Below are positions 1 to 7,566 of a DNA stretch of 13,578 nt, one piece after another (positions within the stretch are counted from its first letter, which is position 1; each line of letters begins with the position of its first letter). The position numbers were made by a program, and so were the translations under genes. This DNA is from Ruminococcus sp. UBA5129 (GTDB lineage: Bacteria > Bacillota > Clostridia > Oscillospirales > Ruminococcaceae), in contig DHYN01000113.1 of the NCBI GenBank assembly GCA_002414125.1, positions 10,074 through 23,651 on the forward strand, in the 5' to 3' direction. Under the pieces are notes generated by a model. The model saw only the letters and a program-made list of their open reading frames with translations, had not been told where the DNA came from and did no database searches.

Positions 1-816
1 TGGCGCGGTATCCATTCCGGCGTGATACGGCAACGCGGAGATACCGTTTATTTTGAAAATCGCCGCCAGCTCTTCCACTTTCTTGCGGCTCAGGCAATAT
101 ACGATGCCCGATTCGTAAGAGTGTTCTTTTATATAGCGTATAATATCGCGGTCGACATCCTTTGTCTTTGGGCGCACTTCGTAATAAAGGTTTGGCCGGT
201 TGAAACTTGATTTGAATACTTTTGCATCAAGAATACCCAGATTCTTCTGGATGTCAAGCTGAACTTTCGGCGTCGCCGTGGCCGTCAGGGCAATCACAGG
301 ATAATTCCCTATCTCTGAAATCATGGGGCGTATCCGCCGGTATTCAGGCCGAAAATCATGACCCCATTCCGAGATACAATGAGCCTCATCCACTGCAAAA
401 AAAGAAATTTTGATGCTTTTGAGAAACTCTATATTCTCTTCCTTTGATAAAGATTCAGGGGCTACATAGAGAATTTTTGTCTTGCCCGTGCGGATGTCGG
501 ACTTTACTTTTTCTGTCTCCTTCTTTGATAACGTGGAGTTAAGGAAATGAGCAATTCCTTCGTGATCGGCATATCCGCGCATGGCGTCAACTTGATTTTT
601 CATCAAGGCGATAAGAGGCGAGATCACGATGGCTGTGCCTTCAAGCATTAAAGCCGGCAATTGATAACACAATGATTTGCCACCTCCGGTGGGCATCAAC
701 ACGAAGACATCTCGTCCCGATACTAGCTCTTCTATTATTTCATATTGATTGGCCTTGAATGCATCGAATCCAAAATAATATTTCAGCGTATCGAAAATTT
801 TTTCTTTGTGGTCCAT
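1..816 (-). CDS. recQ: RecQ-family ATP-dependent DNA helicase, N-terminal 272 residues (3' part outside window)
   Basis: RecQ is a 3'-5' superfamily 2 DNA helicase used in recombination and replication-fork repair. The reading frame opens at the ATG at 814-816 and runs off the left edge in frame after 272 codons, so only the two helicase core domains are seen. Visible motifs are Walker A MPTGGGKS (residues 41-48), SPLIALM (motif Ia, about 66-72), DEAH (143-146) followed by CISEWGHDFRPEYR (the RecQ aromatic-rich loop), the TATAT motif III near 177-181, and the start of the second RecA domain (GIVYC...SALPYHAGMD) at the edge. The RQC zinc-binding and HRDC domains would lie outside. No Shine-Dalgarno precedes the ATG, TTG leucine codons are common, and a Bacteroides-type promoter sits upstream. 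recQ following clpX is, as I recall, the usual order in Bacteroides and relatives (tig-clpP-clpX-recQ). This gene therefore appears to come from a Bacteroidota genome, unlike most of the window. Confidence 0.93.
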   Translation of the reverse strand, partial: MDHKEKIFDTLKYYFGFDAFKANQYEIIEELVSGRDVFVLMPTGGGKSLCYQLPALMLEGTAIVISPLIALMKNQVDAMRGYADHEGIAHFLNSTLSKKETEKVKSDIRTGKTKILYVAPESLSKEENIEFLKSIKISFFAVDEAHCISEWGHDFRPEYRRIRPMISEIGNYPVIALTATATPKVQLDIQKNLGILDAKVFKSSFNRPNLYYEVRPKTKDVDRDIIRYIKEHSYESGIVYCLSRKKVEELAAIFKINGISALPYHAGMDTAP

Positions 817-850
817 TGGGGCAAATTCAGGGTTAGTTGCTCATCAATTA

Positions 851-882
851 CAAATTTAATAAAATTTAATTCAATTACCAAA
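851..882 (-). promoter_or_regulatory. Bacteroidota-type promoter of recQ
   Basis: On the minus strand TTTG (879-882) is followed after exactly 20 nt by TAAATTTG (851-858). This fits the Bacteroides primary-sigma consensus TTTG-N19~21-TAnnTTTG. It lies in the AT-rich gap between clpX and recQ, and transcription would start a few bases below 851, leaving a leader of about 30 nt. The motif match is direct; promoter activity is inferred. Confidence 0.65.
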
Positions 883-924
883 CTCTTATTCCGATTTTGG
901 CAAATTTTGTTAATTTTTTTGTAT

Positions 925-967
925 AAAAAAGGCGAAGCCTAATGTCGAAATCCGGCATCAGGCTTCG
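925..967 (-). terminator. Rho-independent terminator after clpX
   Basis: On the minus strand a 12-bp stem (956-967 with 933-944, one G-U pair) closes an 11-nt loop. It is followed by CC and then six T residues (925-930). It begins 22 nt past the clpX stop codon, so it should end the clpX transcript and separate it from recQ, which has its own promoter just below. It lies on the Bacteroidota side of the join in clpX. Confidence 0.85.
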
Positions 968-989
968 ATTATGGTTATTTTACAGGGGA

Positions 990-2252
990 TTAATTTTCTG
1001 TGTAGTCGCCGAAATGGGCCTTATCAAGCTGTCGTCTTACAAAATCGGCATCCACTATGAATTTCTTCATCTTTCCGGAAGGGATGTCGTACATTGCATC
1101 TACCATTACTGTTTCCACAATGGAGCGGAGGCCACGGGCACCGAGCTTATATTCCACGGCCTTATCTACTATAAGGTCGAGAGCGTCGTCAGTAAATTCC
1201 AGATCCACGCCATCGAGTTTCAACAATTTGGTATATTGCCGTATGATAGCATTCTTCGGCTCCGTGAGAATACGCCTCAACGCGGGTTTGTCGAGGGCAT
1301 CAAGACTTGTAAGAATCGGGAGACGCCCTATGATTTCAGGAATCATGCCAAATGATTTCAAATCCTGTGGCAATACATATCGCATCAGATGCTCGCGTTT
1401 CTGCTTGCTACGTTTCTCGTCATGGCCATATCCCACAACCTGCGTGTTCAATCTCGCGGCAATTTTTCGTTCGATACCATCAAATGCTCCGCCGCAGATG
1501 AAGAGAATATTTTTAGTGTTGATCTGGATTGTCTCCTGATTAGGATGTTTTCTTCCGCCCTGCGGAGGCACATTGGATACCGTTCCCTCAATTATCTTGA
1601 GAAGCGCCTGCTGAACGCCCTCACCGCTGACATCACGGGTGAGCGATGTATTCTCTGATTTTCTTGCGATCTTGTCGATCTCGTCAATGTAAATGATTCC
1701 GCGCTCAGCTTCCTTAACATCGTACTCAGCCGCCTGAATAAGTCTCAGAAGTACGTTTTCAACATCGTCACCAACGTAACCAGCTTCGGTTATTGTCGTT
1801 GCATCGGCAATAGCGAAAGGTACATTCAGAAGCTTTGCAAGAGTTTGCGCGAGGAAAGTCTTTCCGACACCTGTCGGACCGAGAAGGAGCACGTTGCTCT
1901 TCTGAAGCTCAACATCGTCATCCTCATCATCATTTTCTTGACTCATTATACGCTTATAGTGGTTATATACAGCTACTGCGAGCGACATCTTTGCATCGTC
2001 CTGACCGATGACATACTCATCGAGGAACTGCTTTATCTCAAGCGGTTTGAGAAGCTTCATTGATGAAATGCTGCTGCGTTCTGTCTTGTCCGCAGTCTTT
2101 CTCTGAGCCTTAACAACGCCTGGACCAAAAATCATCTCATAACAATAGCATACACACTCGTCACAAATGTTGGACGAGCCTGCCGAAAACATGCTGTTAA
2201 CTCTGTTTTCTCCCTTTCCGCAGAAGCTGCAAGACTTAAAACTTTCAGACAT
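990..2252 (-). CDS. clpX: ClpX, ATPase subunit of the ClpXP protease; appears to be a two-phylum chimera
   Basis: ClpX is the AAA+ hexamer that unfolds tagged proteins and feeds them to ClpP. At 420 aa it is full length. It has an N-terminal zinc-binding domain (C8, C11, C30, C33), Walker A GPTGVGKT (125-132), the GYVG pore loop (158-161), Walker B ending D190-E191, the RKH loop (234-236), an arginine finger in GRLP (R310) and sensor 2 GARGLR (R373). Start is the ATG 8 nt after clpP, with its SD over the clpP stop. Residues 1 to about 250 read as Clostridia ClpX. From about residue 262 the protein reads as Bacteroidota ClpX ([52 protein letters not shown]). Leucine codon use changes at the same place: TTG is 0 of 20 leucines before residue 262 and 6 of 19 after. 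The ClpP-docking loop, IGF in most bacteria, is VGY (273-275). Identity as ClpX is near certain; the reality of the joined gene is doubtful. Confidence 0.95.
   Translation of the reverse strand: MSESFKSCSFCGKGENRVNSMFSAGSSNICDECVCYCYEMIFGPGVVKAQRKTADKTERSSISSMKLLKPLEIKQFLDEYVIGQDDAKMSLAVAVYNHYKRIMSQENDDEDDDVELQKSNVLLLGPTGVGKTFLAQTLAKLLNVPFAIADATTITEAGYVGDDVENVLLRLIQAAEYDVKEAERGIIYIDEIDKIARKSENTSLTRDVSGEGVQQALLKIIEGTVSNVPPQGGRKHPNQETIQINTKNILFICGGAFDGIERKIAARLNTQVVGYGHDEKRSKQKREHLMRYVLPQDLKSFGMIPEIIGRLPILTSLDALDKPALRRILTEPKNAIIRQYTKLLKLDGVDLEFTDDALDLIVDKAVEYKLGARGLRSIVETVMVDAMYDIPSGKMKKFIVDADFVRRQLDKAHFGDYTEN
1470..1512 (-). other. Probable chimeric junction inside clpX
   Basis: This segment encodes residues 248-261 ([14 protein letters not shown]), a block almost identical in Firmicutes and Bacteroidota ClpX. 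Sequence on the high-coordinate side matches Clostridia in protein character, codon use and SD use. Sequence on the low-coordinate side matches Bacteroidota. Such a block is where an assembler, or homologous recombination, could join two genomes without breaking the frame. The exact base cannot be fixed without the parent sequences. Confidence 0.75.
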
Positions 2253-2260
2253 TATGATAC

Positions 2261-2848
2261 CTACCTTTTAACGATTACCTTGTCGATCAAACCATACTCA
2301 CATGCCTCGTCTGCGGACATGTAGTTATCGCGTTCAGTGTCAAGCTCGACCTGTTCGATCGGCTTGCCAGTATTTTCGGCGAGAAGCTCATTCATCTTAC
2401 GGCGAGTCTTTATGAGGTGGTCTGAGTGTATCTTGATGTCAGTGCACTGACCGGAAAGTCCGCCTGAAATTAGCGGCTGGTGGATCATGATCTCACTGTT
2501 CGGAAGTGCCAAGCGCTTTCCCTTAGTTCCGGCAGCAAGGAGAAATGCTCCCATTGAAGCTGCCATACCGATGCAGATAGTTGAGACGTCACACTTGATA
2601 TACTTCATTGTGTCGTAGATAGCCATACCTGATGTGATAGAACCGCCGGGACTGTTGATATAGAGCGAGATATCCTTTTCGGAATCCTGACTCTCAAGGT
2701 ATAAAAGCTGTGCAACAACGAGACTTGCAGTTGCATCATTTACCTGATCTGAAAGCATGATGATCCTGTCATTCAGGAGTCGGGAGAAAATATCGTAGGA
2801 ACGTTCTCCTCTGCTTGTCTGTTCAACAACATATGGTACTAAGCTCAT
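2261..2848 (-). CDS. clpP: ClpP, ATP-dependent Clp protease proteolytic subunit
   Basis: ClpP is the serine peptidase tetradecamer that degrades proteins unfolded by ClpX or ClpC. The 195-aa length is normal, with no long propeptide. The N-terminus [11 protein letters not shown] is typical of Firmicutes. The catalytic triad is visible: Ser98 in GMAASMGA, His123 in MIHQP, and Asp174 in [13 protein letters not shown]. Between His123 and the handle helix the loop reads [13 protein letters not shown], two residues longer than the PLGGAQGQATD type of B. subtilis, which shifts the Asp from the usual 172 to 174. The ATG has an AAAGGAAG ribosome-binding site. It lies 93 nt after tig and 8 nt before clpX, the common Firmicutes order tig-clpP-clpX. 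No separate promoter is obvious, so cotranscription with tig is likely. The protein is clearly Firmicutes-like, in contrast to the C-terminal part of the adjacent ClpX. Confidence 0.97.
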   Translation of the reverse strand: MSLVPYVVEQTSRGERSYDIFSRLLNDRIIMLSDQVNDATASLVVAQLLYLESQDSEKDISLYINSPGGSITSGMAIYDTMKYIKCDVSTICIGMAASMGAFLLAAGTKGKRLALPNSEIMIHQPLISGGLSGQCTDIKIHSDHLIKTRRKMNELLAENTGKPIEQVELDTERDNYMSADEACEYGLIDKVIVKR

Positions 2849-2873
2849 GATGATCTTCCTTTCTTTCTAAAGC

Positions 2874-2929
2874 TTTGTCCCACAAATAAATGTGGGACAA
2901 ATTCTTGTCTGACAGGGAGTTATCCTGTC
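2874..2929 (-). promoter_or_regulatory. Two tandem hairpins in the tig-clpP intergenic region
   Basis: A perfect 11-bp inverted repeat, TTTGTCCCACA (2874-2884) and TGTGGGACAAA (2891-2901), encloses a 6-nt loop. Next to it GACAGG (2911-2916) pairs with CCTGTC (2924-2929) around a 7-nt loop. Neither is followed by a T-run on the minus strand, so these are not classical terminators. They could be RNA-processing or stability elements, or partial attenuators, between tig and clpP. The structures are read directly; function is inferred. Confidence 0.5.
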
Positions 2930-2941
2930 GAATATTTATAA

Positions 2942-4258
2942 TTATTCAGCAGCTTCTTCCTCTGCCTCGGCAGGAGTATTGTCAACCACTGCATTCTCCT
3001 TGATAAACTCTACAGCCTTCTGAACCTTGAGATCTGTCACATAGTCATTCATAGGAAGGACATTCTTAACGACATCGACCTCTACACCGTTTGCAGCAGC
3101 GATCTCTGCAAGACCGTTATTGATCTCTTCCTCTGTAGGCTCAAGATTCTCGATCTCAGCGATCTTCTCAAGGGCAAGACGGAGCTTGACCTCATTGACA
3201 GCTCTCTCTCTGTATGTTTCTCTGAACGAGTCAATATCCATACCTGTGTACTGGAAGTATACCTTAAGATCCATACCCTGCTGTCTGAGCTGCTGGTCAA
3301 AGGTATTTACGAGAGCATCAATTCTCTGCTCATACATGCAGTTCGGAATAGGTGAATCTATCTTTTCGATAAGAGCGTTGAGAAGCTGGTTCTCGAATGA
3401 CTGCTCAGCCTGATTTGCAGCAGCATCCTCAAGCTTGGACTTAATGTCTGCTCTGTATTCCTCAACTGTATCGAACTCTGTAGCATCCTTTACGAGCTCG
3501 TCATTGATCTCAGGAAGCTCCTCATAGCTGATAGCCTTGAGGTTTACCTTAAATGTAGCTTCCTTGCCTGCATAATCAGTCATCTGGTAATTTTCGGGGA
3601 ATGTTACAACAACGTCGAACTGATCGCCGATGCTGTGACCAACGATCTGATCCTCAAAGCCGGGAATGAACTGACCGCTGCCGAGACGGAGCGGATGATC
3701 CTCGCCCTTACCGCCTTCAAACGCTTCATCGCCGAAGAAGCCCTCAAAATCAATGGTAACCTCATCCTCGAGCTGAGCAGGTCTGTCCTCAACGGAAACA
3801 ATTCTTGCATTCTTCTTGCGGATAAGTTCAACCTGTCTGTCAATATCCTCATCGGTAATATCATTGACAGCCTTTGAAGCCTTTAATCCCTTATAATCAG
3901 CGATCTCGATAACGGGCTTTGTTACACAGACAGCCTTGATCTCAACGCCGTTTTCTTTGTCGATGGAAGTAACCTCAACGCTGGGTCTGTCAACGAGCTC
4001 AAGCTTTGTCTCAGCAATTGCAGCATCAAGCTCGGCAGGGAGAAGAATATTGATAGCGTCCTCATAGAAAACGCCCTCGCCAAACTCTCTCTCAGCAAGC
4101 TTTCTGGAAACCTTGCCCTTACGGAAGCCCTTGATCTGGATATTCTTCTTCTGTCTCTGATATGCCCTTTCAACGGCAACTTCAAATGTTGACGCATCAA
4201 TTGAAATGACAAGCTCGGTTGTGTTTACATCAGTTTTGTTTGTGGATTTTAAACTCAT
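2942..4258 (-). CDS. tig: Trigger factor, ribosome-associated chaperone and peptidyl-prolyl isomerase
   Basis: Trigger factor binds the ribosome exit tunnel and shields nascent chains. The 438-aa length is standard. The N-terminal ribosome-binding domain carries the signature loop GFRKGK (44-49), here followed by VSR instead of the usual proline-containing sequence. The FKBP-like PPIase domain spans roughly 160-245 (EVTIDFEGFFGDEAFEGG, GSGQFIPGFEDQIVG), and the helical C-terminal chaperone domain follows. The C-terminal tail is acidic (EAEEEAAE), as is common. The ATG has a strong SD (GGAGG, 11 nt upstream), and an extended -10 promoter lies about 45 nt above. It begins the tig-clpP-clpX group. 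Codon and sequence character are Clostridia-like. Confidence 0.97.
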   Translation of the reverse strand: MSLKSTNKTDVNTTELVISIDASTFEVAVERAYQRQKKNIQIKGFRKGKVSRKLAEREFGEGVFYEDAINILLPAELDAAIAETKLELVDRPSVEVTSIDKENGVEIKAVCVTKPVIEIADYKGLKASKAVNDITDEDIDRQVELIRKKNARIVSVEDRPAQLEDEVTIDFEGFFGDEAFEGGKGEDHPLRLGSGQFIPGFEDQIVGHSIGDQFDVVVTFPENYQMTDYAGKEATFKVNLKAISYEELPEINDELVKDATEFDTVEEYRADIKSKLEDAAANQAEQSFENQLLNALIEKIDSPIPNCMYEQRIDALVNTFDQQLRQQGMDLKVYFQYTGMDIDSFRETYRERAVNEVKLRLALEKIAEIENLEPTEEEINNGLAEIAAANGVEVDVVKNVLPMNDYVTDLKVQKAVEFIKENAVVDNTPAEAEEEAAE

Positions 4259-4301
4259 GATTTATATTTCCTCCATTATTTTTATTAAGCATAATACAAA
4301 C

Positions 4302-4330
4302 ATTATACCATATATTGAAAATTTTTTCTA
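4302..4330 (-). promoter_or_regulatory. Sigma-A promoter of tig, extended -10 type
   Basis: On the minus strand TATAAT (4302-4307) is preceded by TGG, giving the extended -10 TGGTATAAT. A weaker -35, TAGAAA (4325-4330), lies at 17-nt spacing and matches TTGACA at 4 of 6 positions. The start point would be about 35 nt before the tig ATG. The same TATGGTATAAT core recurs at the two other promoters found on the Clostridia side. Confidence 0.75.
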
Positions 4331-4354
4331 TAGAATTTCTCCACTTCTCCGTAT

Positions 4355-4393
4355 CTTACAATTTATAGTATTTTTTGTGGAATAAATTGTAAG
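4355..4393 (-). repeat. 12-bp perfect inverted repeat over the end of the metallophosphoesterase gene
   Basis: CTTACAATTTAT (4355-4366) and ATAAATTGTAAG (4382-4393) form a perfect 12-bp stem with a 15-nt loop. It includes the last codons and TAA stop of the upstream gene. No T-run follows on the minus strand, so it is not a canonical intrinsic terminator, but it could protect or mark the 3' end of the long lepB-to-phosphoesterase transcript before the tig promoter. Confidence 0.5.
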
Positions 4394-5058
4394 TAATCAC
4401 TTGAAATAAGGTGAAAATCTATATCATCATACACTCCCTGTACGCATAATTTGTGTCCGCGCTGACCGTGAATGTGTCCGTAGCAGCACAGTTTCACCTT
4501 ATAACGATACAGTATTTCGAGTATATCGTAGTTATAGTTATTCGCGAAGATCGGCGGATAGTGCATGAAAACAAGCGGTTCAAGCCCTGCATCTGCCGCA
4601 GCTTTGACCGATGTCTCAAGTCTCTGAACTTCCCTCGCGAGCACCTTTTCGTCCTGCTTTTCACCAGGAATATTCACCCAGCCTCGCGTTCCGCAGACCG
4701 CATATTTCCCGTCATAGTCAAAAAAGTTATTGTGCATGATGCTTATTGTGGAAAATCCCTCTGATTCGAGGAAATCATCCATTTTCTTCTTTGTAGTCCA
4801 CCAATAATCGTGATTTCCCTTGAGGATGATCTTTTTTCCGGGAAGAGCGTTTATGAACGCAAAATCAACTTTTGCCTGCTCAAGACTCATTCCCCATGAG
4901 ATGTCGCCTGCAAGTACAACGGTATCCTCGGCGGAGATCAGCCTTGTCCAGTTCTCCTCAAGAAGCTCCTGATAGTTATCCCAGCCGTGAAAAATATCCA
5001 TTGTCTTATTTGGGATACCAAAGCTGAGATGGAGGTCTCCGATAGCGAAAAGACTCAT
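4363..5058 (-). CDS. Metallophosphoesterase (calcineurin-like), predicted phosphohydrolase
   Basis: A 231-aa cytoplasmic protein with every motif of the calcineurin-like metallophosphoesterase fold: D8-x-H10 (GDLHL), GD52 (AGDISWG), GNHD (81-84), H166 (MHYPP) and GHIHG (H195, H197). These residues bind two metal ions and a phosphate ester. It resembles the COG1768 group of small predicted phosphohydrolases; the substrate is unknown. The ATG follows thrC by 12 nt with a GAGG-type SD, so it is probably the last gene of the transcript. A perfect inverted repeat overlaps its stop codon. No signal peptide or membrane segment is seen. The family call is firm; any specific role is not. Confidence 0.9.
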   Translation of the reverse strand: MSLFAIGDLHLSFGIPNKTMDIFHGWDNYQELLEENWTRLISAEDTVVLAGDISWGMSLEQAKVDFAFINALPGKKIILKGNHDYWWTTKKKMDDFLESEGFSTISIMHNNFFDYDGKYAVCGTRGWVNIPGEKQDEKVLAREVQRLETSVKAAADAGLEPLVFMHYPPIFANNYNYDILEILYRYKVKLCCYGHIHGQRGHKLCVQGVYDDIDFHLISSDYLQFIPQKIL

Positions 5059-5070
5059 CTGTCGCCTCTT

Positions 5071-6561
5071 TTAAAGAAGGTGTGATAAAACGTACTCTCT
5101 CATGGAAGCCTTTTCGATAGAGTCGTTAAAGCGTTCGGGCTTTGTTTTGAGGTCAGCGAGCGCCGACGGAACGGGAATATCGGAAAGCTCTGCAAGTCTG
5201 TCAACCATTGCATATTCATCGAGTTCGGAGACTGCTCCCTCCATTGCTTCAAGAACGCTTGCACTGAATTTGTAGGGACTCGCAGTCGATGCGATGAGAG
5301 TCTTTGTTGTATCGCCTGTCTCACGCTTATAGTCCTCGTAAACCTTAACGGCTACTGCTGTATGAGTATCGCATGTATATGAATATTTCTTATAGATCTC
5401 GCTGATAGTTGCCTTTGTCTCGGAATCATCACAGAATCCGCCATAGAACTCCTCAGCGAGCTTCTGCTTGATGTCATCGGAAACTTCGTACTTGCCCTCA
5501 GATGAAAGCTTGCCAAACCAATCCTTGATAACCTCATCGTTTCTGCCTGTCATGAGGTAGAGAAGTCTTTCGAGGTTGCTCGAAATGAGGATGTCCATTG
5601 ACGGTGAGCAAGTTGCGTAGAACCTGCGGTTTCTGTCGTAAACTCCGGTCTTAATGAAGTCAGTGAGAACGTTGTTGATATTTGAAGCGCAAATGAGCTT
5701 ATTTACGGGAATACCCATATGCTTTGCGTAGTAAGCTGCAAGAATGTTTCCGAAGTTACCTGTCGGGACAACGATATTGATCTTGTCGCCGAGCGCGATC
5801 TCCTCACTCCTTACAAGATCTGCATACGCAGAGATGTAGTAAACTATCTGAGGAACGAGTCTGCCCCAGTTGATAGAGTTAGCGCTTGAGAACATCTTTC
5901 CTCCGCTGCTGAGCTGAGCTTTGACATCCTCATTTGTGAAGATCTCCTTTACGCCGTTCTGACAGTCGTCAAAATTGCCCTTAAGCGCGCATACGCCTAC
6001 ATTACCGCCCTCCTGAGTTTTCATCTGACGCTTCTGCATCGGACTTACACCATGCTCGGGATAGAATACCATTATCTGTGTGCCCTCAACGTCCTTGAAT
6101 CCCTCGAGAGCCGCTTTGCCCGTATCGCCCGATGTTGCAACGAGAATAACGATCTTCTTGTCGAGGTTGATCTTCTTTGCGGATGTTGTAAGGAAATAGG
6201 GCAGGATCTGTAACGCCATATCCTTGAACGCACATGTCGGACCGTGCCACAGTTCAAGCATGTATGTGCCGTCGAAGAGGTGTGCAAGCTCTGAGATACT
6301 CTCAGTCTCGAAATTCTTCGTGCTGTAGGCATTGTCTGTGCAGTAGTGTATCTCGGCATCGGTGAAATCGGTGAGATACTTGGCGAAAACATATGCTGCT
6401 CTGTCCGCATAGCTCATGCCGCCGAGCTTCTTGACCTCATCGAGTGAGATCGACGGTATCGACTCGGGAACGAAAAGTCCGCCCTCTGCCGAAATCCCCT
6501 GTGTGATCGCTTCCGCACTTGTAACCTTGATACTGCTGTTCCTTGTGCTGTTGTAAAACAT
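5071..6561 (-). CDS. thrC: Threonine synthase
   Basis: This PLP-dependent enzyme converts O-phospho-L-homoserine and water to L-threonine and phosphate, the last step of threonine synthesis. It is 496 aa, the longer class with an N-terminal domain (MFYNSTRN...GGLFVPES), like E. coli ThrC. The PLP lysine is K113 in WHGPTCAFKDMALQ. The phosphate-binding stretches ATSGDTGKAALEG and VPTGNFGNILAAYYAK are intact. The ATG has an AAGGGTG SD and lies 11 nt after yraN. thrB and hom are not nearby, so the gene sits apart from the rest of its pathway, at the end of a housekeeping operon. No threonine-rich leader peptide or attenuator is visible upstream, as expected for an internal operon position. Confidence 0.96.
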   Translation of the reverse strand: MFYNSTRNSSIKVTSAEAITQGISAEGGLFVPESIPSISLDEVKKLGGMSYADRAAYVFAKYLTDFTDAEIHYCTDNAYSTKNFETESISELAHLFDGTYMLELWHGPTCAFKDMALQILPYFLTTSAKKINLDKKIVILVATSGDTGKAALEGFKDVEGTQIMVFYPEHGVSPMQKRQMKTQEGGNVGVCALKGNFDDCQNGVKEIFTNEDVKAQLSSGGKMFSSANSINWGRLVPQIVYYISAYADLVRSEEIALGDKINIVVPTGNFGNILAAYYAKHMGIPVNKLICASNINNVLTDFIKTGVYDRNRRFYATCSPSMDILISSNLERLLYLMTGRNDEVIKDWFGKLSSEGKYEVSDDIKQKLAEEFYGGFCDDSETKATISEIYKKYSYTCDTHTAVAVKVYEDYKRETGDTTKTLIASTASPYKFSASVLEAMEGAVSELDEYAMVDRLAELSDIPVPSALADLKTKPERFNDSIEKASMREYVLSHLL

Positions 6562-6572
6562 AATATCACCCT

Positions 6573-6950
6573 TTAAAATATGAATTTATAGCCTGTGGTA
6601 TCATAGGCATTGCTTATATAGTCTATGCTGCTGATGCGGACTTCGTCTAAAATGACCTGCGCCACATCAAAACGCGGCTGAAGCTGATTCGGATTTTTGC
6701 AGCAGAAATCCGATGCCGCTCTGATTATAAGACCTCTTTTGCGCTCGTTTACAGCATCAAAGCCTGTCCCGAGGCTGTGAGGATTTCTCGTTTTGACCTC
6801 GACAAATGCGATATATTCGTTATTCACAGCGATTATGTCGATCTCTCCGCCTTTTATACGGTAGTTCCTCGCCGCTATCTCGTAACCGTGGGATGTCAAA
6901 TAACCGCATACCGCATCCTCGCCGAGCTTACCGATCTCAGCTTTCGTCAT
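6573..6950 (-). CDS. yraN: YraN/UPF0102 family nuclease-fold protein
   Basis: A 125-aa protein of the UPF0102 family, which has a restriction-endonuclease-like (PD-(D/E)xK) fold and is often linked to Holliday-junction or DNA-repair nucleases. The active-site pattern is visible: GE36-x-D38 ([10 protein letters not shown]), then E51-x-K53 (FVEVKTR). The conserved start [19 protein letters not shown] and the ARNYR segment (27-31) are also present. Its ATG lies inside the 3' end of rnhB (14-nt overlap) without a clear SD, so translation is probably coupled to rnhB. The rnhB-yraN pairing is common in Firmicutes. The biochemical role in this organism is not shown by sequence. Confidence 0.93.
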   Translation of the reverse strand: MTKAEIGKLGEDAVCGYLTSHGYEIAARNYRIKGGEIDIIAVNNEYIAFVEVKTRNPHSLGTGFDAVNERKRGLIIRAASDFCCKNPNQLQPRFDVAQVILDEVRISSIDYISNAYDTTGYKFIF

Positions 6951-7563
6951 TTATCAGCTTTTTCAGGAATGTCCTTCGATGAACATCCGAGATACCGTGC
7001 TCACGAAGCCTTTCGTAGTGAATCTTCGTGCCGTAGCCCTTATGCTGTTCAAAGGCATACTGTGGGTATTCCTCTGCTATTTTTTTCATGTATCGGTCTC
7101 TTGAGACCTTAGCAAGTACGGATGCAGCGGCGATCGAGGCGGATCTCGCATCCCCCTTTATCACATACTCCGCTCCGCATTCTATCGGTGGGATCTTATT
7201 CCCGTCAATAAGTGCGTGATCGGGCTTTACACCGAGTCCATCGACTGCCCTCTTCATGGCAAGCATAGTCGCCTGAAGAATATTTAGCGTGTCGATCTCC
7301 TCAACTGTAGCTGTTGCTACGCAGTACGCATCTGCCTTATCTATTATAATATCATAAAGCTCCTCGCGCTTCTTTTCGGAGAGCTTCTTGCTGTCATTAA
7401 GACCCTCGATCGTTACTCCCTCGCCGAGAATTACAGCCGCAGCGTAGACATCCCCTGCGAGCGGACCTCTTCCCGCTTCATCAACCCCGCAGAGGATAGG
7501 ATAGGCCTTTCTCAGCTCCGAGTCAAACTCAAACAGCTCTGTGTGGACAATGCTTTTTGCCAT
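6937..7563 (-). CDS. rnhB: Ribonuclease HII
   Basis: RNase HII cuts RNA in RNA-DNA hybrids and removes single ribonucleotides misincorporated in DNA. It is 208 aa, normal for the family. The four catalytic acidic residues are visible: D28 and E29 in [13 protein letters not shown]120 in ALIDGNKIP, and D138 in [14 protein letters not shown]. The signature [13 protein letters not shown] follows at 55-67, and the C-terminal [11 protein letters not shown] segment is present. The ATG lies 3 nt after rbgA with the SD GGAGGAG inside the end of rbgA. The stop overlaps yraN. The rbgA-rnhB neighbourhood matches B. subtilis. Confidence 0.96.
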   Translation of the reverse strand: MAKSIVHTELFEFDSELRKAYPILCGVDEAGRGPLAGDVYAAAVILGEGVTIEGLNDSKKLSEKKREELYDIIIDKADAYCVATATVEEIDTLNILQATMLAMKRAVDGLGVKPDHALIDGNKIPPIECGAEYVIKGDARSASIAAASVLAKVSRDRYMKKIAEEYPQYAFEQHKGYGTKIHYERLREHGISDVHRRTFLKKLINDES

Positions 7564-7566
7564 AAT

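Noticed and set aside
22..413. Two plus-strand open frames at the left edge
   Set aside because: They are antisense to the clear recQ frame and have no recognisable domain.
942..1355. 137-codon open frame on the plus strand
   Set aside because: It lies opposite clpX, has no family resemblance, and is a shadow of the real gene on the other strand.
990..2252. The chimeric ClpX as a new natural protein class
   Set aside because: The break falls in a block conserved across phyla and coincides with a switch of genome character, so a contig join is the simpler reading. It is kept as a finding, not as a novel family.
2874..2901. Intrinsic terminator between tig and clpP
   Set aside because: The stem is strong, but the minus strand after it lacks a T-run and clpP follows directly with its own SD.
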